In this document: positions 39,104 to 46,480 of the stretch, piece after piece
Layout: the number at the start of each line of letters is the position of its first letter
Numbering within the stretch: position 1 is the first letter of the stretch
Assembly (NCBI RefSeq): GCF_002741105.1
Contig: NZ_NIQU01000004.1
Location: 232,408 to 296,407 of the forward strand
From: Pseudomonas sediminis
GTDB taxonomy: Bacteria; Pseudomonadota; Gammaproteobacteria; Pseudomonadales; Pseudomonadaceae
Direction: 5' to 3'
DNA length: 64,000 nt
Position numbers and translations under genes: made by a program
Notes under the pieces: generated by a model
Database searches by the model: none
What the model saw: only the letters and a program-made list of their open reading frames with translations
Told to the model about the DNA's origin: nothing

Positions 39104-40570
39104 ATGACGCGCTCGTCCGCCTTGCCATTCGATCTTTCCGGCATCCACCTGCAGCCCGGTCAGGGCCTGGCGCGCCAGCTCTACCAAGCCTTGCGCGAGC
39201 GCATCCTCGACGGCCGCCTGGCCAGTGGCACACGCCTGCCGGCCAGCCGTGAGCTGGCCGCGCTGCTGAGCATCTCGCGCAACACCGTGACCCGTGCCCT
39301 GGACCAGCTGTACGCCGAGGGCTACGTCAACGGACGAGTCGGCGATGGCACCTACGTCGCCGATCTGACGCGCCACCGGCCTGCCCCGGTGGCAGCCGTC
39401 GCCCCGGCAGCGGCCAGCCCGGCAATGCAGCTGTTGCACAACCACCACCTGGCCACACCGGCCAAGGGCGCGCCACGCGCCTTTCGCATCGGTGTACCGG
39501 CGTTCGACATGTTCCCCTTCGAGACCTGGGCGCGTCTGCAGGCGCGCTTCTGGCGCAAACCGTCGCCGGCCCGGCTGGGCTATGGCGACCCCGCCGGAGA
39601 CCTGCAACTGCGCGAGCTGATCGCCGCCTACCTGCGCAACAGCCGCGGCCTGACTTGCGAGGCGCAGCAGGTCCTGATCACCTGCGGCTCGCAGCAGGCC
39701 ATCAGCCTCTGCGCGCAGTTGCTGGTACAGCCCGGCGCGCGGGTGGCGCTGGAAAATCCCGGGTACCGCGCGGCGGGCCATGCCTTCGCAGTGGCCGGCG
39801 CGCAACTGTGCGGTATCGCAGTGGACGGCGAAGGCATGGATATCGACGCGCTACAGCGCCTCAACGATTGCCAGCTGGCCTATGTCACGCCCGCGCACCA
39901 GTACCCCACCGGCGTGACCCTGTCGCTGCCACGGCGCCTGGCATTGCTGGAGTGGGCCAAGCGTGTGAACGGCTGGATCATCGAGGACGATTACGACGGC
40001 GAGTACCGCTACAGCGGTACGCCGCTCGCCCCCCTGGCAGCGCTGGATGAGCAGCAGCGGGTGATCTACATCGGCACGTTCGGCAAGCTCGCCTTTCCGG
40101 CTCTGCGCCTGGGCTATCTGGTGCTGCCGCCTGCGCTGGCCGAGAGCTTCGCCCGGCGCCAAGCGCTGGAGATGCGCCACTCGGAGGTCGGTACCCAAGC
40201 GGTGATGGCCGAATTCATCGCTGCCGGGCACTTTCAGCGCCACGTACGACGCATGCGCCAGGCCGCACGCAGCCGCCGCGACGCCTTGCTCGCGGCCTGG
40301 CCGGCGATGATTCCGGGGTGCTCTTCGCTACCGGCTGTGGACGCCGGCCTGCACTTGAGCATCAAGGTGGAGAGTCTTGCGCGAGAACGCGAGCTGATCA
40401 CCGCCGCACGCGCCGCCGGCATCGAGATGAACCCCTTGAGCGATTACTGGCTGCCCGACAGCGAAACAGCTGAGGACGCTCGCGCCGGGCTGGTGCTCGG
40501 TTTTGCTGCAGTACCGGAGGCGCAGATCGTCGAGGCGGTGCAGCGGCTAAGGCGGGCCTGGAAGCTGTAG
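39104..40570 (+). CDS. MocR/PdxR-type GntR-family regulator
   Basis: A 488-residue regulator with an N-terminal GntR winged helix (about 15-80: ARQLYQALRERILDG, LPASRELAALLSISRNTVTRAL) and a C-terminal class I aminotransferase-like domain that binds PLP (about 110-485). The lysine expected to bind PLP is in YIGTFGKLAFPALRLGYLV. I prefer the ATG at 39104 over a TTG three codons upstream. Its position divergent from paiB and the GNAT genes makes them likely targets; PLP-linked amine metabolism would fit. Confidence 0.9.
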   Translation: MTRSSALPFDLSGIHLQPGQGLARQLYQALRERILDGRLASGTRLPASRELAALLSISRNTVTRALDQLYAEGYVNGRVGDGTYVADLTRHRPAPVAAVAPAAASPAMQLLHNHHLATPAKGAPRAFRIGVPAFDMFPFETWARLQARFWRKPSPARLGYGDPAGDLQLRELIAAYLRNSRGLTCEAQQVLITCGSQQAISLCAQLLVQPGARVALENPGYRAAGHAFAVAGAQLCGIAVDGEGMDIDALQRLNDCQLAYVTPAHQYPTGVTLSLPRRLALLEWAKRVNGWIIEDDYDGEYRYSGTPLAPLAALDEQQRVIYIGTFGKLAFPALRLGYLVLPPALAESFARRQALEMRHSEVGTQAVMAEFIAAGHFQRHVRRMRQAARSRRDALLAAWPAMIPGCSSLPAVDAGLHLSIKVESLARERELITAARAAGIEMNPLSDYWLPDSETAEDARAGLVLGFAAVPEAQIVEAVQRLRRAWKL

Positions 40571-40812
40571 CAGGCCGAGATAGCGCCTGTGGGAGGGGCG
40601 TTCGGCTCTGGCATCCTGCTTCGCTCTACCTCCTGCATCCATGCAGTCGTAGCCGCGACTGATGTATCGCATCTACCCCCAGGATGTCGGGCAAAAAAAG
40701 GGATGGCCGAGGCCATCCCTGAAGGTTGAGGCTGGTGAAGGCCTCCTATGAATCAGGTTGTCAGCTACGCGGACGGGCGGGCAGCTGACGGTCGGCGTTG
40801 CCGAATCTCCCA
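40571..40812. other. Gap between convergent MocR gene and aspA
   Basis: The gap holds a decayed GC-rich repeat around 40590-40660 and the aspA terminator at 40699-40720. I see no gene. Confidence 0.5.
40699..40720 (-). terminator. Rho-independent terminator downstream of aspA
   Basis: The inverted repeat AGGGATGGCC / GGCCATCCCT lies 92 bases past the aspA stop and is followed on the minus strand by seven T (A run at 40693-40699). Confidence 0.85.
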
Positions 40813-42237
40813 TCAGGGCTGCAGGGGCACGAGGCGCGGGGCGATCATGTTCTCGGGGCGCAGGATGTCGGCCAGGGTGGACTCGTCCAGTAGCTGCTCC
40901 TCACGCACCAGCTCCAGCACGCCGCGTCCGCTTTCCAGAGCGACCTTGGCGATGCGAGTGGCATTCTCGTAGCCGATATAGGGGTTGAGCGCGGTGATCA
41001 GGCCGATGGAGTTTTCCATCAGTTCACGGCAGCGGTCTTCGTTGGCGGTGATGCCGTCGATGCACAGCTCGCGCAGCATATCCATGGCGCGGGTCAGCAG
41101 GCGGATCGAGTCGAAGATCTTGTAGGCGATCAGCGGCTCCATCACGTTCAGCTGCAGCTGGCCGCCCTCGGCGGCCATGGTCAGCGCCAGGTCGTTGCCG
41201 ATCACTTCGAAGGCCACCTGGTTGACCGCCTCGGGGATCACCGGGTTGACCTTGCCCGGCATGATCGAGCTACCCGGCTGACGCGGTGGCAGGTTGATTT
41301 CGTTGATGCCGGTACGCGGGCCGCTGGAGAGCAGGCGCAGGTCGTTGCAGATCTTCGACAGCTTGACCGCGGTGCGCTTGAGCATGCCGGAGAACAGCAC
41401 GAAGGCGCCCATGTCGCTGGTGGCTTCGATCAGGTCGGCAGCCGGGGTCAGCGGGTGACCGCTGATGATGGCCAGGCGCTTGACCGCCAGGGCTTGGTAT
41501 TTCGGATCGGCGTTGATGCCGGTGCCGATCGCGGTACCGCCCAGGTTGACTTCGGTGAGCAGGGTCGGCGCCAGCAGTTTCAGGTGCTGCAGATCTTCAC
41601 CCAGGGTGGTGGCGAAGGCCCGGAACTCCTGGCCGAGGGTCATCGGCACGGCGTCCTGCAACTGGGTGCGGCCCATCTTCAGCACGTGGCCGAATTCCAG
41701 ACCCTTGGCGGCGAACGACTGAATCAGCTTGTCCAGCGCGCTCAGCAGGCTGTCGTGACCGAGCAGCAGGCCGAGGCGGATGGCGGTCGGGTAGGCATCG
41801 TTGGTCGACTGCGCCATGTTCACGTCGTTGTTCGGGTGCAGGTGCTGGTACTGGCCTTTCTCATGACCCATGGCCTCGAGGGCGATGTTGGCGATCACCT
41901 CGTTGGCATTCATGTTGGTCGAGGTGCCGGCGCCACCCTGGATCATGTCGACCACGAACTGCTCGTGGAACTCGCCCTGGATGATGCGTGCACAGGCAGT
42001 GCTGATCGCCGTGTGCTTGGCAGCGGACAGGTGGCCCAGCTCACGGTTGGCGTCAGCCGAAGCCTGTTTGACCATGGCCAGGCCGATCACCAGCTTCGGG
42101 TAGTGCGACAGCGGCACGCCAGACAGGCGGAAGTTCTGCACGGCGCGCAGAGTCTGAATGCCGTAGTAGGCATCAGCGGAGACTTCGAGGGTACCGAGCA
42201 GGTCTTTTTCGACGCGAACAGATGCAGCAGAGGACAT
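40813..42237 (-). CDS. aspA: Aspartate ammonia-lyase (aspartase)
   Basis: A 474-residue lyase of the fumarase/aspartase superfamily that converts aspartate to fumarate and ammonia. The signature GSSIMPGKVNPV and the TNMNANEVIAN segment are visible, with TNDAYPTA and KMGRTQLQDAVPMTLGQEF earlier; together they favour aspartase over fumarase C. The start at 42237 gives the usual N-terminus (EKDLLGTLEVSADAYYGIQT). It is divergent from a LysR gene that matches its P. aeruginosa neighbour (PA5428) as I remember it. Confidence 0.95.
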   Translation of the reverse strand: MSSAASVRVEKDLLGTLEVSADAYYGIQTLRAVQNFRLSGVPLSHYPKLVIGLAMVKQASADANRELGHLSAAKHTAISTACARIIQGEFHEQFVVDMIQGGAGTSTNMNANEVIANIALEAMGHEKGQYQHLHPNNDVNMAQSTNDAYPTAIRLGLLLGHDSLLSALDKLIQSFAAKGLEFGHVLKMGRTQLQDAVPMTLGQEFRAFATTLGEDLQHLKLLAPTLLTEVNLGGTAIGTGINADPKYQALAVKRLAIISGHPLTPAADLIEATSDMGAFVLFSGMLKRTAVKLSKICNDLRLLSSGPRTGINEINLPPRQPGSSIMPGKVNPVIPEAVNQVAFEVIGNDLALTMAAEGGQLQLNVMEPLIAYKIFDSIRLLTRAMDMLRELCIDGITANEDRCRELMENSIGLITALNPYIGYENATRIAKVALESGRGVLELVREEQLLDESTLADILRPENMIAPRLVPLQP

Positions 42238-42416
42238 GATAGAGATGACTCTTGGGAAATACGGCAAGTGCCGCGATGCCAATAGAATAGGGGCTTTGAC
42301 CGTCTCGCTACCAATGCCGTTACTTGCTGCCCTATGCATGATCGGCATAATGTGGATGTGACCGCAACAATGCACCAACCGTGTGCACTGCCCTGACATG
42401 AGCGGAGGACGCGCCC
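42238..42416. promoter_or_regulatory. Divergent aspA / LysR control region
   Basis: A 179-base gap with an inverted pair ATGCCG (42314-42319) and CGGCAT (42343-42348) near its centre. This is a plausible binding region for the LysR-type regulator encoded on the right. A TATTCT box on the minus strand at about 42289-42284 could serve aspA. Confidence 0.4.
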
Positions 42417-43322
42417 GTGAACCTGGAAACCAAATGGCTGGAAGACTTCGTCACCCTGGCCGCGACCCGCAGTTTCTCCCAGTCGGCGCAGAAGCGCTTC
42501 GTCACCCAGCCGGCGTTCAGCCGGCGCATCCGCAGCCTCGAGGCCGCATTGGGGCTGACGCTGGTCAACCGCTCGCGCACGCCGGTGGAGCTGACCGAGT
42601 CCGGCCAGCTGTTCCTGCTCACCGCACGCAGCATGGTCGAGCAGCTGGGTGAGGTGGTGCGTCACCTGCATCATCTCGAAGGACAACAGGGCGAAGCGCT
42701 GCAAATAGCAGCGGCGCACTCGCTGGTATTCGGCTTCTTTCCCGAATGGATCGCCCGCCTGCGCCGCGATGGCCTGCCGCTGAGCACCCGCCTGGTGGCG
42801 ACCAACGTCGGCGAAGCAGTGCACTCGCTGCGTGAGGGCACCTGCGACCTGATCCTCGCTTACCACGACCAGGACGCCGCCGTGCAGCTGGCACCGGACA
42901 TGTTCCCGTCCTTGCACCTGGGCTACAGCGAAATGCTGCCGGTATGCGCCGCAGATGAAACAGGCGCGCCCCTGTTCGACCTCGACACCGGACAGAGCGT
43001 GCCGCTGCTGGCCTACAGCGCCGGCACCTTCCTCGGCCGCTCGGTCAACCTGCTGCTGCGCCAGCGCGCCCTGCGCTCGACCACCGTGCATGAAACCGCC
43101 ATGGCTGACAGCCTCAAAGCCATGGCCATGCAAGGCCTGGGCGTGGCGTGGGTACCGCGCCTGTCGATGAGCCCCGAGCTGGCCCGTGGCGAACTGGTGG
43201 TGTGCGGCAAGGAACACTGGCATATACCGCTGGAGATCCGCCTGTATCGCTGGGGCATGTCGCGCAAGGCGGCCGTGCGCCTGCTTTGGCGCAAGCTGGA
43301 GACGGGGGCGGTGGGTGGCTAG
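42417..43322 (+). CDS. LysR-family regulator, HypT-like
   Basis: A 301-residue LTTR: N-terminal winged helix (about 5-65; FSQSAQKRFVTQPAFSRRIRSLE) and a periplasmic-binding-protein-like effector domain. The sequence follows E. coli HypT (YjiE), the hypochlorite-responsive regulator, through much of its length (ETKWL, AAAHSL, LREG, GIAW-like GVAWVPRLS). I recall that alignment from memory, so the subfamily is tentative. The start is GTG at 42417, with GGAG upstream. It is divergent from aspA, the likeliest neighbouring target. Confidence 0.85.
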   Translation: MNLETKWLEDFVTLAATRSFSQSAQKRFVTQPAFSRRIRSLEAALGLTLVNRSRTPVELTESGQLFLLTARSMVEQLGEVVRHLHHLEGQQGEALQIAAAHSLVFGFFPEWIARLRRDGLPLSTRLVATNVGEAVHSLREGTCDLILAYHDQDAAVQLAPDMFPSLHLGYSEMLPVCAADETGAPLFDLDTGQSVPLLAYSAGTFLGRSVNLLLRQRALRSTTVHETAMADSLKAMAMQGLGVAWVPRLSMSPELARGELVVCGKEHWHIPLEIRLYRWGMSRKAAVRLLWRKLETGAVGG

Positions 43323-43343
43323 GGTGCGCACGGCGCACCCTAC
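43320..43343. repeat. GTAGGGTGCGC-type palindromic repeat, copy 3 (short)
   Basis: A compact form (TAGGGTGCGC / GCGCACCCTA around a 4-base centre) overlapping the LysR stop codon. Confidence 0.65.
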
Positions 43344-43354
43344 GGGTAAGGCAA

Positions 43355-43415
43355 TCGCGGCTGAAGCCGCTCCTACAGAGCATTACACACCCCGTAGGAG
43401 CGGCTTCAGCCGCGA
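43355..43415. repeat. REP-like inverted pair, copy 1
   Basis: Two perfect 22-base units in opposite orientation, 43355-43376 and 43394-43415, are separated by 17 bases. Each is itself a hairpin (GCGGCTTCAGCCGC). This is the layout of a bacterial interspersed mosaic element. It lies between the convergent LysR and polyamine-binding genes. Confidence 0.88.
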
Positions 43416-43445
43416 GATTTTATGCTCGAGCCAAACCGCTGAGGC

Positions 43446-44540
43446 TCACTTGCCCGACTTGATCGAGGTCCACGCCCGCGTCCGCACGCGCTCGATCTTC
43501 TGCGGCAGCGGTTGCACCACGTACAGCGACTTCTGCAGCTCCGGCGTCGGGGTCAGGTCGTGGTCGTCGGCGATTTCCGCGCCCACCAGTTCCATGCCCG
43601 GCACGTTGGGGTTGGGGTAGCCGAGAAAATCGCTGATCGGCGCGATCACCTTGGGTTCGAGCAGGTGGTTGATGAAGGCGTGGGCTTCGTCCGAATTCCT
43701 GGCGCTCTTGGGGATGGCCCAGGTGTCGAACCAGATCGGCGCGCCTTCTTTCGGCAGACGCCAGTTGATCGTCACGCCGTTGCCCGCTTCCTTGGCGCGG
43801 TTGGCGAACTGGTAGAAGCTGCCCGAATAACCGATGGCCACGCAAATGTCGCCGTTGGCGATGTCGGTCATGTACTTGGCCGAGTGGAAGTAGGCCACGT
43901 ACGGACGCACTTTCAGCAGCAGTTCGGTGACCTTGTCATAGTCGGCCGGGTTGGTGCTGTTGGGGTCCAGACCCATGTAATGCAGGGCGATGGGGATGAT
44001 CTCGGTCGGCGAGTCGAGCATGGCCACGCCGCAGGATTTCAGCTTCTCCATGTACTCGGGCTTGAACACCAGATCCCAGCTATTCACCGGCGCGTCCTCA
44101 CCGAGCGCGGCCTTGACCTTGTCCGGGTTGTAGCCGATCAGCACGGTGCCGTACATGTAGGGCACGCCGTATTGGTTGCCGGGGTCATTCTTCTCCAGCA
44201 GGCCAAGCAGTACCGGGTCGAGGTTCTTCCAGTTGGGGATTTTCGACTTGTCCAGCGGGGCGAACACGCCGGCCTTGATCTGGGTTTCGAGGAACTGGTT
44301 GGAGGGGATCACCAGGTCATAGCCGGAGTTGCCAGTGAGCAGCTTGGCCTCCAGCGCCTCGTTGGTCTCGAAGGTGTCCCAGGTGATCTGGATGCCGGAC
44401 TCCTTCTGGAAGTCCTTGGGCACCTCCGGGAGGATGTAGTCCGCCCAGTTGTATACGCGCAGTTCCTTGGCCTGCACCGCGCCGCTGAGCAGGGTGGCGC
44501 CGCACAGGGCGACGCCGAGCATCTGTTTGATGGCTTTCAT
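43446..44540 (-). CDS. Polyamine ABC-transporter substrate-binding protein
   Basis: A 364-residue periplasmic binding protein of the PotF/PotD/SpuE family. The signal peptide covers residues 1-24 (AVQA before KELRVYNW). Family motifs are LRVYNWADYI, DLVIPSNQFLE, and GVPYMYGTVLIGYNP. Substrate putrescine, spermidine or an acetylated polyamine cannot be separated by eye. No permease or ATPase genes are adjacent, so it must work with a transporter elsewhere. It is downstream of the acetylpolyamine amidohydrolase gene and probably co-transcribed. Confidence 0.92.
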   Translation of the reverse strand: MKAIKQMLGVALCGATLLSGAVQAKELRVYNWADYILPEVPKDFQKESGIQITWDTFETNEALEAKLLTGNSGYDLVIPSNQFLETQIKAGVFAPLDKSKIPNWKNLDPVLLGLLEKNDPGNQYGVPYMYGTVLIGYNPDKVKAALGEDAPVNSWDLVFKPEYMEKLKSCGVAMLDSPTEIIPIALHYMGLDPNSTNPADYDKVTELLLKVRPYVAYFHSAKYMTDIANGDICVAIGYSGSFYQFANRAKEAGNGVTINWRLPKEGAPIWFDTWAIPKSARNSDEAHAFINHLLEPKVIAPISDFLGYPNPNVPGMELVGAEIADDHDLTPTPELQKSLYVVQPLPQKIERVRTRAWTSIKSGK

Positions 44541-44603
44541 CGTTTCTCACCCCTGAAATATTGCTCTTGTTTGGCAGATTTCTGACTGCTGATGAGGCGC
44601 CGA

Positions 44604-45632
44604 TCAGGCGCCCTCGAAGCCTTCCAGCACGTTGACCGCGTTGACGCCGATGGCCTCCACCGCGTAGCCGCCTTCCATGATGAACAGCGTCGGCAGGCCG
44701 AGCGCGGCGATGCGCCGGCCCATGGCCAGATAGTCCGGGCTGTCGAGCTTGAACTGCGAGATCGGGTCTTCCATGTAGGTGTCCACACCCAGCGACACCA
44801 CCACCACCTCCGCGCCATACTCGGCGATGCGCTGGCAGGCCTGCTCCAGTGCGGCGCTCCAGGCCTCCCAGGAGCTGCCCATGGGCAACGGGTAATTGAA
44901 GTTGTAGCCCTCGCCGGCGCCCTCGCCCAGTTCGTCGGCATAACCGAGGAAAAACGGGAACTCCTCGGCCGGGTCGCCGTGGATGGAAGCGAACAGCACA
45001 TCGCTGCGCTGGTAGAAGATGTCCTGAGTGCCGTTGCCGTGGTGGTAGTCGACATCGAGGATGGCAACTTTCTTGCGGCCCTGGTCGAGGAAGGCCTGGG
45101 CGGCGATGGCAGCGTTGTTCAGGTAGCAGTAACCGCCCATCACGTCACCGGCTGCATGGTGGCCTGGCGGACGGCACAGGGCGAAGGCGCTGTGGGCACC
45201 GTTGGCGATCTCCTGCTGGGCGCTGAGCGCCACTTGCGCGGCGCTGTAGGCGGCCTGCCAGGTGCCGGCGGTAATCGGCGCACCGCCGTCGAAACTGTAG
45301 TAGCCGAGCTGGCCGTGCAGGTCATTGGGGATCATCCGGCGCAGGGTGCGCGCCGGCCAGGTGAACGGCAGCAGGTCGCCCTTGCCGCCCTGCTCCTGCC
45401 AGCGCGCCCAGGCACTCTTGAAGAACTCCAGGTAGGCCTTGCTGTGGATGCGCTCGATGGGCGCCAAGCCGAAATCCCTGGGTGCGCGAACCTCGCCGAG
45501 CTGGCGATTGTTCACACGGGCGAGGATATGGTCGGCGCGCTGCGGCTTCTCGAAGCAGGGCATCAGTTGCCCGTCGATCAGCTCGCATTTGCCGTGATGC
45601 AGGTGGTGGTCGTCGCTGTAGTAGGTGAGCAT
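44604..45632 (-). CDS. aphA: Acetylpolyamine amidohydrolase (histone deacetylase family)
   Basis: A 342-residue zinc deacetylase that should remove acetyl groups from acetylputrescine, acetylcadaverine or similar. The catalytic segment is CRPPGHHAAGD (His158, His159); the zinc ligands are in DVDYHHGNGT (Asp195, His197) and in the later GVDTYMEDP. The start at 45632 matches the family; the frame is open 43 codons further but not homologous. The gene pair with the binding protein matches PA1409-PA1410 as I remember it. A 7-bp inverted repeat lies upstream at 45682-45700. Confidence 0.91.
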   Translation of the reverse strand: MLTYYSDDHHLHHGKCELIDGQLMPCFEKPQRADHILARVNNRQLGEVRAPRDFGLAPIERIHSKAYLEFFKSAWARWQEQGGKGDLLPFTWPARTLRRMIPNDLHGQLGYYSFDGGAPITAGTWQAAYSAAQVALSAQQEIANGAHSAFALCRPPGHHAAGDVMGGYCYLNNAAIAAQAFLDQGRKKVAILDVDYHHGNGTQDIFYQRSDVLFASIHGDPAEEFPFFLGYADELGEGAGEGYNFNYPLPMGSSWEAWSAALEQACQRIAEYGAEVVVVSLGVDTYMEDPISQFKLDSPDYLAMGRRIAALGLPTLFIMEGGYAVEAIGVNAVNVLEGFEGA

Positions 45633-45681
45633 GCAAAGCGCTCCAGGCTCGTTGTTGTGCCTGCATTGTTCGCCTGCGCGG

Positions 45682-45700
45682 CCAGCGTCGAGAACGCTGG
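45682..45700 (-). promoter_or_regulatory. Candidate operator upstream of aphA
   Basis: The inverted repeat CCAGCGT-cgaga-ACGCTGG lies 50 bases ahead of the aphA ATG, where a repressor would overlap the promoter. No regulator is assigned. Confidence 0.4.
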
Positions 45701-45781
45701 CAACGGCCAAAAGGGGATCGAAATGGCCAAATTGCGCTGCCACCCGGATGCTCACCGGCAAGATGTAACGAGGTGTGAGCC

Positions 45782-45797
45782 TTAAGTTTTCGTTAAG
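45782..45797 (+). promoter_or_regulatory. BqsR/CarR-type box TTAAG-N6-TTAAG
   Basis: Two TTAAG half-sites in direct repeat (45782-45786 and 45793-45797) with 6 bases between lie 47 bases ahead of the first PepSY gene. The P. aeruginosa BqsR (CarR) response regulator, which answers ferrous iron and calcium, has been reported to bind exactly TTAAG-N6-TTAAG. An OmpR-family relative such as PmrA could also use such a site. Confidence 0.7.
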
Positions 45798-45844
45798 CCA
45801 GGGCGCCGAAGGTAACGGCTCCGAACCCCATCAGGAGCCTTACC

Positions 45845-46114
45845 ATGCGTCGTCTACTGCTCGTTTCCGCCCTGCTGGCCTGTGCCGCACCGGCCTTCGC
45901 CAAGACCGAATGCACCACGGCCGAACGCTCCACCTGGCAAGACCCCGACCAGTTCCAGGCCAAGCTGGTGGCCGATGGCTACAAGATCAACAAGTTCAAG
46001 GTCACCGAAGGCAACTGCTACGAGCTCTACGGCTTCGACAAGGAAGGCCGCAAGGTCGAGATCTACCACGATCCGGTCAGCGGCAAGGCCGTGAAGACCG
46101 AGATCGACGACTAA
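45845..46114 (+). CDS. PepSY-domain periplasmic protein, first copy
   Basis: An 89-residue exported protein. The signal peptide covers residues 1-19 (AFA before KTECT). The remainder is one PepSY domain (DPDQFQAKLVADGYKINKFKVTEGNCYELYGFDKEGRKVEIYHDPVSGKAV in the usual order) with two Cys that could form a disulfide. AGGAG precedes the ATG. It is the first gene after the TTAAG-N6-TTAAG box and starts the operon that continues to 50386. Small PepSY proteins in Pseudomonas are often targets of metal- and cation-sensing two-component systems. Confidence 0.9.
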   Translation: MRRLLLVSALLACAAPAFAKTECTTAERSTWQDPDQFQAKLVADGYKINKFKVTEGNCYELYGFDKEGRKVEIYHDPVSGKAVKTEIDD

Positions 46115-46167
46115 GCGCAGCCCGGCGCTGGCCCTGGCGGCCGGCGCCTCGTGACGAGAGCCCCGCC

Positions 46168-46470
46168 ATGCCCCTTTTAGCCCGCACCGCCCTGGGCGGT
46201 CTGCTGCTGCTCGGCGCCACGCCGCTGCTGGCCGACACCGATTGTGCCCGCCCCGACCGCAGCGCCTGGATGCCGGAGTCGCAGTTCCGCGAGCAAATGA
46301 AGCGCCAGGGCGTGCAGATCACCAAGTTCCGCATCACCCCCGGCCATTGCTACGAGATCTATGGCTTCGACCGTGACGGTCGCAAGCTGGAGGTCTACTA
46401 CGACCCGGTCGACGCCCGCCCGGTGGCGGAAGTGGCCAGCTCCAGCCTGCGAAAGCCCAGCCATCCCTGA
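46168..46470 (+). CDS. PepSY-domain periplasmic protein, second copy
   Basis: A 100-residue exported protein homologous to the preceding gene: both share the D-C-x-x-x-R-S-x-W start, QFR/QFQ, ITKFR / INKFK, G-x-CYE-YGFD-x-GRK-E-YYDPV and an equivalent Cys pair. The signal peptide ends LLAD at about residue 22. The C-terminus adds a basic Ser-rich tail (SSSLRKPSHP). The pair looks like a tandem duplication, 53 bases apart, that has diverged. The next gene starts 10 bases on. Confidence 0.88.
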   Translation: MPLLARTALGGLLLLGATPLLADTDCARPDRSAWMPESQFREQMKRQGVQITKFRITPGHCYEIYGFDRDGRKLEVYYDPVDARPVAEVASSSLRKPSHP

Positions 46471-46480
46471 GCCACCAACC

